NCBI GenBank assembly: GCA_950097015.1 | Contig: CATNEN010000024.1 | Location: 2,237,501-2,301,500, forward strand | Origin: Macrostomum hystrix | Taxonomy: Eukaryota > Platyhelminthes > Macrostomidae | DNA: 64,000 nt | Direction: 5' to 3' | Shown: in pieces, positions 35,546-47,914 of the stretch | Layout: each line of letters opens with the position of its first letter | Position numbering within the stretch: the stretch's first letter is position 1 | Notes under the pieces: model-generated | What the model was told of the DNA's origin: nothing | Databases searched by the model: none | What the model saw: only the letters and a program-made list of their open reading frames with translations | Position numbers and translations under genes: made by a program

Positions 35546-38500
35546 TCCTATTGAATGTTAATTAGATTTTCTTAAAAGTGCTTTTAATTTGAAATCTGAA
35601 AAGCGCTTTTATATATATTAATTTTTAAAAGCAACTTATGACAGTAAAAAACTTGTGTAAGTAAACACTACAATAATTAATATAAATTAATTAATTAACA
35701 TGACAATGTCAGTTTAAATTTTAACGACAGACGCAATTTTGAATTTTTTAATTCTGTGCACTACCTTGGATTTTCAAAGAAATCAACCGTTATAAGAAAA
35801 TTATTAAATATCAATATATAAAAATGCAGTCGCCTGCAATACTGATTGCAGAAAGGTAAACAATACTTTTATTCTTGATTAGATTACTTTCAGATTACTA
35901 ATTGAAAAAGCTAACTATCATTTTACGAATTAGGAATACGAATACGAATAGCCTAAAACGAATATTTTTTTACGTTACCAATGGGTCTACGACAATTTAC
36001 TGGCACAATTTGACCGTGGGCGTTGGCTATTTGACTACCAAGCGATTGGACTGTTGACAAAACTGACTTTTGTATTTCTTAAAAAATCAAATTAAATGAG
36101 ACGTCAAGGAAAGGCTATATTGAACAGATTGATTGGCTTGAGTCGAGAGTTATCATTTTGTAGTGCAAAATGGGACCTGTGCTGAGCGAGTAATTCTATG
36201 CATAGAAAAGTATTTGTGAAGAACGAGGCAGCGGGACAGATGCACAGATTCTATGAACTAAAATAAATGTTACAAGCCGAACGCAAGAAAAGTGCTGCGA
36301 AAAGGTCAAGGAATTTCGGAGAAAACATTTCCGAAAATTATTTATTATAGCATGCACGCATTGTCGAAAGCCAGATGTAGCAGCTTTATTTTTGTGTCGT
36401 TAGCATTGAATAAATGCAAGCATGTCCCAGTCAAACTGTATCAATAAATTTGTCAACAATCGAATTGTTCCGTCAAATCGTCTCAAGGACGTCAAGTTAT
36501 GCTATCGAAACTCCATTTCGTGCACACGTTACTAATTAACCTGTATACTTAATACCCTATAATCGTGATAAATATTTACTTAATATATGCTATCGAACAA
36601 AAGCCATAAAAGTCTTGACTGTTTTCTTGTTTGTTGGTTTGTTTTATTTCTTTATTTGTTTGTTTTATTGTCTGCTTATACTTGTTTGTATATAATTTGT
36701 ATAAATTGTTTAGTTTTTAGTATATTTGCGAGGCCCCTTGCGATTAATTCCGATACGGCATAGTACAGTTTACATTTATTATACCTCCGAAATTCCTCTC
36801 CAGAAAATATCGGCTGTAAATTGCTCGCCAACAAACCTAATTTATATAGACGTCACGCACCTAGCTAGAGCTGTTTTATCTTAGCGACACGCCTTGAATT
36901 ATCGTTTGTCGACAGTTTTTTTGCAAACGCTTTTCTAACTATACTGCTACTACTGAAAGTATTATAGATCAGGTACCGTAGTGACTTCAATAAACTTTCA
37001 AACATTTTACACTCCTTTCAAAACGCAACAGTCGCTGTGTTTATTACGCCAGTTTAACTAGTCGATCAGTGTATCGAAATTGTGAGTGTACATCAGAGCA
37101 AGAATCTCGAAGCCCTGATAGATGTATTGAATTAGATAATTCGCTACTTTTTTCTCCATTTACATTACATTTACATACGCACATACGACAAGCTGCAGCA
37201 TTCACTGGGAGATGTTTAATTAACAGCGATAAGCTGAAAAAGCTAGCCAGCTGAGAGAGAGAGAGAGGAAAGAATTAGGCCATTGAGTGCTCCGCTACAG
37301 CACGCAGTCACGAGCTTGCACTAGGACACAGGAGCAGCGCGTGATGACTTTGCTTCAATATTAAAATGACAAAGCTGCATGCAGTATTCGCAGTGCCAGA
37401 GGCCGATGCTCATTCTGCTGAGATTTTGATCATCTTTTGATAGCTGATCTTCACTGGTGGATGGGGTTCTCCTGAGTCCTTGCTCATGAATTAGACCACC
37501 ACAATTATTAGTTGCAAATGAGCACTACTCAAGCACTAAATGATGACAGCGTTAACTGGTTTCAGAGCCAAAAATAAATTATCCAGCCCTTGCGAGGAAA
37601 GTTCTCTTGCAAGGTCTTTAAGTGCAACGCCTGCCATAGTAAATCTTTCCGGGCAAAGATAGTCAAAAAATTAAAAGGGAAATTTAATCTAAGGATCTGC
37701 ACTAGATTTACCCCTTCATCATCAATGGGAGAGATCTAATATATACTTTGTATTGTATCATTATTGCATCAAGTGAGAAGAGGTAATTCAGTTCATTCCG
37801 CTGACTCCTAAGCACACACGCACACAGATGTACAGGTGTCACAGGTGTGTACATCTGCCACGGCTTTCTCACTGTCATGTTTAAGTACTACACATAGGAT
37901 TATTACACGTATAATCTGCCATGAGATTATTGCTGAGTGCTGAGATAATTATTATGTTTACAGTAAATCTCAATGTGTAATTGATGACGGAAATCTTAAT
38001 GAGATTATCCCAAGGCTGTTATGAGATTAAGGAAAGGTGTTATAAGATTATCGCGCAATGGGGTTATCATAAAGTACTTCGTAGCTACGATATGATTATA
38101 TCAAAGCTGTAATCAGCATTGAAATTTGATTGAGAATTGAGATGAGATCATAGCATATTAAGAAAAGTTTCCTGCTTTGGGGAAGTCGACAAATTAGGGG
38201 AGAAGTCAGCAAATAGGGGGAATCGGCTAATTGAGGCATTTAACAACTGGATTTTATTTAGGTTATGCACAGTGACGCGAGTGTTAACAATGGAAACGAC
38301 TTAACTTAGTGCATGAACGATTACAAAAGTACGGTAAAAAATAAAAAATATTGTTTTGCCCTTTTATCCCATTTTGGGATTCACTGGACAGGGAAGAATA
38401 TTTATTCGCAAAAGCAGCCGCACTTTTCAATGAAAAAAAAATGGTGTCAAACAATGTCGAATTTCCGGGAAACAAAATTCATAAAGCTTATTGACGGATT

Positions 38501-39689
38501 CCATCGTTAACACGAAACTGCGGAAATTTGGACGGTTCTAAAAAAAAAAAAAATTAATTTAGCTTTGCTTTTTAATGCTTTTGAGCTGGTCTGTGTCGAG
38601 GCTTTGAGCAGGCCAACCTTCTCAACTGTCCTGCTCTTTTTTTTCAGCGCGAAGGGAAATGGTTGAAAACTGGCTCACTGCAGCTTACTGGCACATGCCA
38701 TCAGAGGGTGTAAAAATGCTTCAGCTAGAAATATGTGATGATTTGGTTTGGATTTCAACATTTGCTGATCATTTTTTTCAGCAAGGTGTATAGGTGTTTG
38801 AATAAAAATGAGGGAAGACACATAGTCCAACTTCTACTAGAGAACATTTTAAACATACATTTATTGTGCTGAAAAACCATTATTACTATTACTATATACT
38901 ATTACTACTTCGTGAGACCATAAGGTAAAATTCTTAGAAAGAAGTACGAAAATTATTTTTAAGAAACGAACAGTGCACGAGCAGTGCTCGGCAGTTCTTA
39001 AGGACGAGCCACGCTTGTAATGCTGAGAATATGCCACAACCAAGCCTGTGCTAAGGACGTATTTCCAGCTGAAATAGCAGCAGCAGCAGCAGCAGCAGCA
39101 GCAGCTTTCAAACCCTATTGCCTCTCTCTCTCCCGCAAAAACTCCGTCAAGAAATTTCTAACAAAAGCGCGCTCCGTGGAGTTGAGTTTGGCGTTGAGCT
39201 CTCTATCTGTTTCACTCTCCACTTAACAGATTGGGGGCTCAGTTCAATCGAACAAAATAAAATTTACTTTACGCGTTGCAGCCAATCTAAAAAAGAACGA
39301 GTGAAATTTTATCCTGCTGAATTGGTTAAGGGATTATAATCGAAAATTGCAAAGATTTTATTGAATAGTACGTATATATAAACTGAAAACTGCAGAGAAT
39401 TAACAAAAGCACCGCGCACGCATGCATTCACACAGCAGTTATAGGTAGCTTTTTCCTCGATTTACTCACGACCTATTTATAACATAAGGCTATACACCCC
39501 CGCAGTTCCGCCCACACACACAGGCTATTAGAGAGAATTGTTGGCCCGACAGTCTGCTAATCTGCTTGTTTTCTGGCCAATTTCAATTTTCGTACTTTTA
39601 AATTTGGTAGCCCATTTTGACCAGAGAATATTTAGTATTATTGCATAAAATGCCAATGTATGAGTCTAAAGTGAAGCCCAGTTGAGAGT
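35546..39689. other. 4.1-kb intergenic stretch upstream of TLCD3
   Basis: No gene is supported on either strand. Positions 37785-37880 are a minus-strand fragment of SINE family A. Positions 37900-38150 contain loosely repeated GAGATTAT motifs. A (CAG)n run of about ten repeats lies at 39072-39104. The first few hundred bases should hold the TLCD3 promoter, but I see no clear TATA box. Confidence 0.5.
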
Positions 39690-40378
39690 ACGACGTTTGC
39701 TTGCCGACTTTTGCTTGTGGAAGTTTGCTTGCCGACGTTTGCTTGCCGACTTTTGCTTGTGGAAGTTTGCTTGTCGAAGTTTGCTTGCCGACGTTTGCTT
39801 GCCGACGTTTGCTTGCCGACGTTTGCTTGCCGACTTTTGCTTGCCGAAGTTTGCTTGCCGATGTTTGCTTGCAAGAAGCTTGCTTGCCGACGTTTGCTTG
39901 CCGAGGTTTGCTTGTGGAAGTTTGCTTGCCGAGGTTTGCTTGTGTAAGTTTGCTTGCCGAGGTTTGCTTGTGGAAGTTTGCTTGCCGAGGTTTGCTTGTG
40001 GAAGTTTGCTTGCCGAGGTTTGCTTGCAGGAAGTTTGCTTGCCGAAGTTTGCTTGTGGAATTTTGCTTGTCGAAGTTTGCTTGCCGACGTTTGCTTGCCG
40101 ACTTTTGCTTGCCGAAGTTTGCTTGCAAGAAGCTTGCTTGCCGAAGTTTGCTTGCAAGAAGCTTGCTTGCCGATGTTTGCTTGCAAGAAGCTTGCTTGCC
40201 GAAGTTTGCATGCAAGAAGCTTGCTTGCCGAAGTTTGCTTGCCGAGGTTTGCTTGACGACGTTTGCTTGCCGAGGTTTGCTTGTGAAAGTTTGCTTGCCG
40301 AGGTTTGCTTGCAGGAAGTTTGCTTGCCGAAGTTTGCTTCTGGAATTTTGCTTGCCGAAATTTGCTTGTGGATTTGAT
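39690..40378. repeat. 14-bp minisatellite, about 48 copies
   Basis: Units are TTTGCTTGCCGAAG with CGACG, CGAGG, TGGAAG and CAAGAAGC variants. Six overlapping open frames (14 is not divisible by three, no stops in the unit) are artefacts. Confidence 0.95.
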
Positions 40379-40390
40379 TTAGCCTGTGCT

Positions 40391-40460
40391 AAACGCAGAT
40401 TCTTAGCTTAGATTCTGAATTGTAGATTTTGAATTGTAGATTCTGAATTGTAGATTCCGG
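40391..40460. repeat. Short copy of the 14-bp GATTCTGAATTGTA repeat with shared left flank
   Basis: Positions 40391-40428 are identical to the sequence starting at 42454, just left of the large array. About three units of GATTCTGAATTGTA follow. It is the unexpanded counterpart of the 42470-43285 array. Confidence 0.85.
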
Positions 40461-41233
40461 GAGAAACAAAAAATAAAGCCCGCAACTTGACTGAATGCTT
40501 GCCACTGCGGACAACATTCCTTTTATATAATTTCTTGCTCACAGCACCTAAAATAAACCCTAAACTAAACACCTAAACTCGTAATTCTAGTCTATGGTCT
40601 AAAGCCAAAACTTCCTGCGGAACCCGAAAATCGGCTTCACTTTGGATTTCTTACCGTTAAAATCAGTCAGTAACAAATTTTCCAAGAAACGAATTAAGTG
40701 TCCCATCCTTCTTCTTCTAGTGGTCCTTGGACTCAACTTCGATTTAAGCGCACTGCTTTTATCTATGGCAAAAAGCCGCTCAGTTAGACGATGCTTTGAG
40801 TTGTACCATAGACACTATAGCGATTGTTTGTTATACTAAGGGTTCATCAAGGACTTTGCAAACCGCTCGCGTCCATCAGAAATAAAAAAAAGTTTGTCTA
40901 AACCCGAAGCAGTTTCCAGGTAGGAGAGCAACTAGGAAGAAAAGAAAGATTGATTGCCAAATCTCGCTACAATAGGATTTTAATTTACTTAAACTCATTT
41001 CAAACCCTCCAACTAACTGGGCCAGGTCAGGCTGATGTGGGAATGGGAAAATCTATCCGAGAGCAAGCGGCGGGGGTGGAGTGGGCGAAGGCAGCCAATC
41101 GGATCGCACTGGCTGTCACTGGTCTGGCGAACTAAATCAAAAGCCATAAAACTAAAAGCATCGGCCGGGAGAGAAGCTCTCCACTGAAGCTCTCCAGCCT
41201 AGATTCGGTTAAGTAAGCCTCACAAAGTCTAGA
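40461..41233. other. Upstream region of the SBK1-like kinase
   Basis: It contains an arm fragment of the 3248-3895 element at about 40655-40729 (ending AGTGGTCCTTG). CATAAAA at 41144 is a weak TATA-like candidate 90 bases before the kinase ATG. No other gene is supported. Confidence 0.45.
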
Positions 41234-42400
41234 ATGCGCTCCCTGGCACAGAAGGCCAGCGGCTCAAGCCACGGCAGCACGCCAAGGACGTCCGTCAACA
41301 CGGACCTGAGCGGCAGCAGCGGCGGAGGAGGCGGCGGCGTCCTCACCCAGGCGGAGGTCGAGCGGCAGTTCGCCCTACACAGAGAAGTAGGACGCGGCAC
41401 CTACGGCAGGTGTGTACTGGCCACCTGCCGGGATACTGGCAGGCGGCTTGTGCTCAAACTGATGGACAAGCGGACCACGCGACTGAAGGACTTCCTGCAG
41501 GAGCTGCACACTAGTACTCAGCTCTCCAAGCATCCGCACGTCATCGAAGCCTACGGAGCAGCCTTCGAGACGGTTGAGTGTTTCGCATTCGCGCTGGAGT
41601 TTGCACCGTTGGGCGACCTGTTCGAGTTCGTGCAGCCCGGCCGCGGACTAGCCGAATCGCTAGTCAAGACGGTGTCAGCTCAGGTGGCCTCGGCTCTGGA
41701 ATTTCTGCACAGCCAGTCCGTCTGTCATCGCGATCTGAAGCCGGAGAATGTGGCCGTGTTCGAGCCGGACCTGAGCCTCGTCAAGCTGGCCGACTTCGGC
41801 ATGGCCCGGTCTACCGGAGCGCTGATCCGCAAGGCCGGCTCGCCGATTCCCTACACGCCGCCTGAGATTGCCCAGGCGGCAAGAGATGAGACCTATCGGG
41901 TGCATTGCGGCACTGACGTCTGGTCATTCGGCGTGCTGATCTACTGCTGCCTGACTGGCAGCTTTCCATGGCAGGTGGCGTCAGAGTCGGATCCCAGCTA
42001 CCGCGACTTTGTCCGCTGGCATCAGCGGCGAAAGCTGGTCCAGCAGCCGCAGCCGATTCCCACTGGCTTCCGGGAGTTCACGCCCCGGCTACAGAAGCTG
42101 CTGCGCCGCCTGATGGAGCCGCGGCTGTCGGCCCGGGCCAGCGTCGCCGAGCTGCGTCGGTACCTCGCCGACAATTGGACTGTGCTGATTGGGGGCCGGC
42201 CTCCCAGGCAGGCTGGCGTTACTACTGCGGCTGCGGCCGGAGCTACAGAAGCCGCTGAGAGACAGGAGATGGACAGCCTGCGCCAGATGCTTGAGCGCTT
42301 CGGCGTGGACACCCAGGGAGTCACGGGCCAGGCGAGGGAGCATCGAGTGCGGCACTGGGTGCGGATGGCGTCACCTTCTGTTGGCCTGTCCCCTGACTGA
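41234..42400 (+). CDS. SBK1-like serine/threonine kinase, 388 residues, intronless
   Basis: This is a soluble protein kinase. Residues 1-45 are a Ser/Gly-rich leader, and the kinase domain runs from about residue 47 to 322. Visible motifs are the glycine loop GRGTYG (53-58), VAIK-type lysine K75, a probable alpha-C glutamate E90, HRDLKPEN (165-172), DFG (187-189) and PPE (209-211) for APE. The phrases EFAPLGDLFE, VKLADFGMARS, GSPIPYTPPE, DVWSFGVLIYCCLTGSFPW and FVRWHQ match the SH3-binding-domain kinase (SBK1) group over other families. The start is the first ATG of the open frame. The gene has no intron although neighbours do, so retroposition is possible. Copies of a shared 38-bp sequence flank it (40391 and 42454). 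All catalytic residues are intact. Substrate is unknown. Confidence 0.9.
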   Translation: MRSLAQKASGSSHGSTPRTSVNTDLSGSSGGGGGGVLTQAEVERQFALHREVGRGTYGRCVLATCRDTGRRLVLKLMDKRTTRLKDFLQELHTSTQLSKHPHVIEAYGAAFETVECFAFALEFAPLGDLFEFVQPGRGLAESLVKTVSAQVASALEFLHSQSVCHRDLKPENVAVFEPDLSLVKLADFGMARSTGALIRKAGSPIPYTPPEIAQAARDETYRVHCGTDVWSFGVLIYCCLTGSFPWQVASESDPSYRDFVRWHQRRKLVQQPQPIPTGFREFTPRLQKLLRRLMEPRLSARASVAELRRYLADNWTVLIGGRPPRQAGVTTAAAAGATEAAERQEMDSLRQMLERFGVDTQGVTGQAREHRVRHWVRMASPSVGLSPD

Positions 42401-42453
42401 CGATTGAATTTAACATAAGATTGCGATGCAGTCACATCCGGGATGTACGCTAG

Positions 42454-43285
42454 AAACGCAGATTCTTAGCTTAGATTCTGAATTGTAGATTCTGAATTGT
42501 AGATTCTGAATTGTAGATTCCGAATTGTAGATTTTGAATTGTAGATTCCGAATTGTAGATTCCGAATTGTAGATTCTGAATTGTAGATTCTGAATTGTAG
42601 ATTCTGAATTGTAGACTCCGAATTGAAGATTCCGAATTGAAGATTCCGAATTGCAGATTCCGAATTGTAGATTCTGAATTGTAGATTCTGAATTGTAGAT
42701 TCTGAATTGTAGACTCCGAATTGAAGATTCCGAATTGAAGATTCCGAATTGCAGATTCTGAATTGTAGATTCCGAATTGAAGATTCTGAATTGTAGATTC
42801 CGAATTGTAGATTCTGAATTGTAGATTCCGAATTGTAGATTCTGAATTGTAGATTCCGAATTGTAGATTTTGAATTGTAGATTCTGAATTGTAGATTCCG
42901 AATTGTAGATTCTGAATTGTAGATTCTGAATTGTAGATTCCGAATTGTAGATTCTGAATTGTAGATTCCGAATTGTAGATTCTGAATTGTAGATTCCGAA
43001 TTGTAGATTTTGAATTGTAGATTCTGAATTGTAGATTCCGAATTGTAGATTCTGAATTGTAGATTCCGAATTGTAGATTCTGAATTGTAGATTCCGAATT
43101 GTAGATTTTGAATTGTAGATTCTGAATTGTAGACTCCGAATTGAAGATTCCGAATTGAAGATTCCGAATTGCAGATTCTGAATTGTAGATTCCGAATTGA
43201 AGATTCCGAATTTTATATTCTGAATTGCAGATTCTGAATAGTAGACTCTGAATTGTAGATTCCGAATCGCTGATTCTGAATCCGG
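42454..43285. repeat. 14-bp minisatellite, about 57 copies, with left flank
   Basis: GATTCTGAATTGTA and GATTCCGAATTGTA alternate, with GAAGATTCCGAATT blocks repeated at about 42610, 42720 and 43135. The minus-strand 282-codon frame is an artefact. The array starts about 70 bases after the kinase stop. Confidence 0.95.
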
Positions 43286-44332
43286 ATAAGAGATTTCTAT
43301 GAGAAAATGATAAGCTCAAGAAAATCTCATGCTGAGGATTCGTTTTGATTCAGGCTTATTTTGTATTACGAATATTACTGTAAATTTCTCAGAGATTACA
43401 CTTTATAAAAATCATAGATTGTATAGATTTTACTGGGTGAAGGAACTGACACAGGTGACGGCGTACCCGATTGCTTTCTTGTGAAACTACAACAGTTTTT
43501 TGTTCTTGCTTGCGCTGCTTAAAGAATTACTATTTTGTATAGAAAAAAATGCGAATTTTGAGATTGTTCCTTTTGAAAGCTCGTTAACTGTATTTTTTAA
43601 AGTACATTTGCTTGTCAACCAATGATATAAATATTTATCCCCCAATATGTTTACAGTGAGCACAAAAAAGCCTAGCAATCTAGGAAGAGCATAGGTCATT
43701 TCACCAATGGATTTCCTACACAAACAATGTCCTATAATTACATAACCATAACAATGCCACCGTGTAAATAAGGCTAATTAAATCTAATAATTTAGCCTGA
43801 CAGTCAGCTGTCAAATACTTTCTTCAAACTGTCCGTCAATCATAAAAAATTGTAGGGATGAAATTCGAATTTGAAATTCCAGTCCTGTTGCAAAAGCTAT
43901 ACATTCTGCCATTTCCGCAACATTGAATGTGACTAGGAAAGCAACAGGGATTTCCTATAAAATCAATATCAACAGCGAATCATTGATGCAACTTACACAG
44001 CCCGGGGCCGAACACGAGACTTGACACGTGACTGGCAATCCAGAGCAGGTCTGCACTTTTCCTATCTGCATCACATCTCCCCAGCGTCTGCTGCCCAACT
44101 TAGCAACAGAACTCGACAACCCTCAGGGGTCTAGCGAGATTAGCTCGCGCTTTCAGCATCTTGAGTTGGCAGCCACATGCACTGGCAATCAATGTGCTTT
44201 CTCTGCTGTAGACTTTTATCAACAATATTCCATGCACTAATTCATAGCGAAAAAAAATAATTGCAATTTTGCCGATTGAGAAGATTACAAATTGACGATT
44301 ACATTTGTAATTACACGTATATTATTCCTATG
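43286..44332. other. Intergenic stretch
   Basis: AT-rich to 43980, then a GC-richer stretch (43980-44230) with a 70-codon open frame that I cannot relate to any family. Confidence 0.4.
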
Positions 44333-46262
44333 CAGTCACTCCCATTCCTACAGCCAGTCCCATTCCTACAGTCACTCCCATTCCTACAGCCAGTCCCATT
44401 CCTACAGCCAGTCCCATTCCTACAGCCAGTCCCATTCCTACAGTCACTCCCATTCCTACAGCCAGTCCCATTCCTACAGCCAGTCCCATTCCTACAGCCA
44501 GTCCCATTCCTACAGTCACTCCCATTCCTACAGTCACTCCCATTCCTACAGTCACTCCCATTCCTACAGCCAGTCCCATTCCTACAGTCACTCCCATTCC
44601 TACAGCCACTCCCATTCCTACAGTCAGTCCCATTCCTACAGCCAGTCCCATTCCTACAGTCACTCCCATTCCTACAGTCAGTCCCATTCCTACAGTCAGT
44701 CCCATTCCTACAGCCAGTCCCATTCCTACAGTCACTCCCATTCCTACAGTCACTCCCATTCCTACAGTCACTCCCATTCCTACAGCCAGTCCCATTCCTA
44801 CAGTCACTCCCATTCCTACAGCCACTCCCATTCCTACAGTCAGTCCCATTCCTACAGCCAGTCCCATTCCTACAGCCAGTCCCATTCCTACAGCCAGTCC
44901 CATTCCTACAGCCAGTCCCATTCCTACAGTCACTCCCATTCCTACAGTCACTCCCATTCCTACAGTCAGTCCCATTCCTACAGTCAGTCCCATTCCTACA
45001 GCCACTCCCATTCCTACAGTCAGTCCCATTCCTACAGCCACTCCCATTCCTACAGTCAGTCCCATTCCTACAGTCAGTCCCATTCCTACAGCCAGTCCCA
45101 TTCCTACAGTCAGTCCCATTCCTACAGCCAGTCCCATTCCTACAGTCACTCCCATTCCTACAGCCACTCCCATTCCTACAGTCAGTCCCATTCCTACAGT
45201 CAGTCCCATTCCTACAGTCACTCCCATTCCTACAGTCAGTCCCATTCCTACAGCCAGTCCCATTCCTACAGTCAGTCCCATTCCTACAGTCAGTCCCATT
45301 CCTACAGTCACTCCCATTCCTACAGCCAGTCCCATTCCTACAGCCAGTCCCATTCCTACAGCCACTCCCATTCCTACAGTCAGTCCCATTCCTACAGTCA
45401 CTCCCATTCCTACAGTCAGTCCCATTCCTACAGTCAGTCCCATTCCTACAGTCACTCCCATTCCTACAGTCACTCCCATTCCTACAGTCACTCCCATTCC
45501 TACAGCCAGTCCCATTCCTACAGTCACTCCCATTCCTACAGTCACTCCCATTCCTACAGCCAGTCCCATTCCTACAGTCAGTCCCATTCCTACAGTCAGT
45601 CCCATTCCTACAGTCACTCCCATTCCTACAGCCACTCCCATTCCTACAGTCAGTCCCATTCCTACAGTCAGTCCCATTCCTACAGTCACTCCCATTCCTA
45701 CAGCCAGTCCCATTCCTACAGTCACTCCCATTCCTACAGCCACTCCCATTCCTACAGTCAGTCCCATTCCTACAGTCACTCCCATTCCTACAGTCAGTCC
45801 CATTCCTACAGCCAGTCCCATTCTTACAGTCAGTCCCATTCCTACAGCCAGTCCCATTCCTACAGTCACTCCCATTCCTACAGCCAGTCCCATTCCTACA
45901 GTCACTCCCATTCCTACAGCCAGTCCCATTCCTACAGTCAGTCCCATTCCTACAGCCAGTCCCATTCCTACAGTCACTCCCATTCCTACAGCCAGTCCCA
46001 TTCCTACAGCCACTCCCATTCCTACAGCCACTCCCATTCCTACAGTCAGTCCCATTCCTAAAGTCAGTCCCATTCCTACAGCCAGTCCCATTCCTACAGC
46101 CAGTCCCATTCCTACAGCCAGTCCCATTCCTACAGCCAGTCCCATTCCTACAGCCAGTCCCATTCCTACAGTCAGTCCCATTCCTACAGTCAGTCCCATT
46201 CCTACAGTCAGTCCCATTCCTACAGTCAGTACCATTCCTACAGTCAGTCCCATTCCTACAGT
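44333..46262. repeat. 18-bp minisatellite, about 107 copies
   Basis: Units are CCCATTCCTACAGTCAGT with two variable sites (C or T, and C or G) that combine into four unit types. Frames on both strands remain open for up to 667 codons because the period is 18 and no stop occurs. The translations (PFLQSV-, SYSQSH- or CRNGTD-type repeats) are not supported as proteins. Confidence 0.96.
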
Positions 46263-46377
46263 GAATGTGCATCAGCAGCCGAAGCCTCACAAGGCCAGCC
46301 TGAAGACCAAGATGAAATCAGAGTTGGGCAGATTCCAGCAGCCAGCAGCGGATGAGTGGGGAGTTCTAGGGGCCTAA
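46262..46377 (+). CDS. Possible terminal exon, function unknown
   Basis: Immediately after the last 18-bp unit, whose CCTACAG forms a splice-acceptor-like site, lies a GC-rich frame of 38 codons ending in TAA. Its residues are hydrophilic and protein-like (HQQPKPHKASLKTKMKSELG, then ADEWGVLGA). No upstream exon could be identified with confidence, so it could be chance. Confidence 0.25.
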
Positions 46378-47039
46378 AGGGCAAAGTAGCTATAAAACAG
46401 GGAAGCTGCGCTGCTGTTGCGGCCAAGTTTGCGGAGTGGCAGCTCTCGCAGTTTGCTGGGATGAAGGGGATCTGCAGAGAGTGTAAGGGATAAAAATAGC
46501 CTCCCTATGCCGTGTCCCCAGCCGTTGCCCTCGGCGTTTTGAGGTCAAGAGCGGCTAGGAGTGAAGAGAGAATGAGAGAAGGAGCGAAGGGAGAGAGTCC
46601 TGTGCCGATATTTCAGCTAATTTTCCATTTCTCTCTCCAGTTCTTCGAAGCCTCGCAAGCCTACCAAACTGTTTTCTTTCTTTCTTCCGTTTGCAATAAA
46701 GTTTGGTCTAGCATCGAGGCTTTGCCTTCTACTAATAGTTCTTTAAGGTTTTCATCTTTGGGAAGCTCTAAAATTAGGAATTATAGATTCCTAATTCACT
46801 GCATTGATCTGAAGCGAGAGCTGCAAATTTTAACGGATACCACAGATACAGCAAGACACTCCACGTCTGTGTGCTTTTGCCTGTCCGTGGACACTCATGG
46901 CAGTCTTTCAAGATTACCTGTGAACCCTCGAGCTTGTTTTTGATGAGCGTCTTTAGACACCCTAGCCGGTCTTTGGACACTCCAGTCTGTCTTTGGCGTC
47001 CTTGGACAATGCAGTCTGTTTTTACACTTCAGCCTGTAT
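46378..47039. other. Intergenic stretch
   Basis: A TATAAAA-like motif occurs at about 46391. The open frame at 46512-46943 has no recognisable features. Nothing else is supported. Confidence 0.45.
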
Positions 47040-47368
47040 TTGGGAAGTGTCTCTTCAGGAAGTGTATCTTCAGGAAGCGTCTCTGGACATCTTCAGGATG
47101 TGTCTATGGACATCTTCAGGAAGTGTCTCTGGACATCTTCAGGAAGTGTCTCTGGACATCTTCAGGAAGTGTCTCTGGACATCTTCAGGAAGCGTCTATG
47201 GACATCTTCAGGATGTGTCTATTGACATCTTCAGGAAGTTTCTCTGGACATCTTCAGGAAGCGTCTCTAAACATCTTCAGGAAGTGTCTATGGACATTTT
47301 CAGGAAGTGTCTCTGGAAATATTCAGGAAGTATCTCTAGACATCTTCAGGAAATGTCTCAGGACTTCT
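47040..47368. repeat. 23-bp minisatellite, about 13 copies
   Basis: Units read AGGAAGTGTCTCTGGACATC plus TTC, with degenerate copies on both sides (46930-47040 and 47370-47450). All three forward frames are open through it as an artefact. Confidence 0.93.
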
Positions 47369-47914
47369 TCTGTCTCTGGGCTTTGATTCTATTCGGGAAG
47401 TGTCTAAGGACAACTGTGGGAGGTGTCTCTGGATACGCCAGCCAGTCTTGAGAAATGTCTGCGACACTCCAGCTTCCTTATCATTCAAGACTGTGGACAC
47501 TCAAAGGCGGTTAGTGATGGACTGCAAAAGTGCATATTTTCAATACCGGGAGAGTCGGTAGTAATCTCATCACAACCAGCTCTCATGCTATTCTTTAATG
47601 CTTTTAAGTTGAGAACATCCCGGATGTGGCACGAATCCTAATTCCAAATTACTATACTCTGTGGAATCGCATAGCAGCATGTAAAGATCCGTGCTTTAAT
47701 GTCAGAATTAATAGCAGTTATTAATGGGAGTTGCAGTATCTTGGCAATGCACCCGTTGCATGAGCTCTTATGGAGATGCAGGATGTCTGTCAATCCGATA
47801 GGAAGTATAGATAATCGAGTTTTTGGCTGAAATCTGAGTATGGAAAATTCCAAGATTTTGCGTTGAAAATCGATATTAATGATAAAAATGGATCCAACCT
47901 AGCTGCCACGCCAG

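Noticed and set aside
41578-42435. Other open frames inside the kinase gene
   Set aside because: They overlap an intact SBK1-like kinase and reflect its GC-rich codon use.
42471-43319. Minus-strand 282-codon Asn/Ser/Glu-rich frame
   Set aside because: It is the 14-bp array read through. Its apparent protein repeat is an artefact of periodicity.
44261-46290. Open frames of 589 to 667 codons on both strands
   Set aside because: They are translations of an 18-bp tandem repeat that lacks stop codons. Five frames are open at once, which is not expected of a gene.
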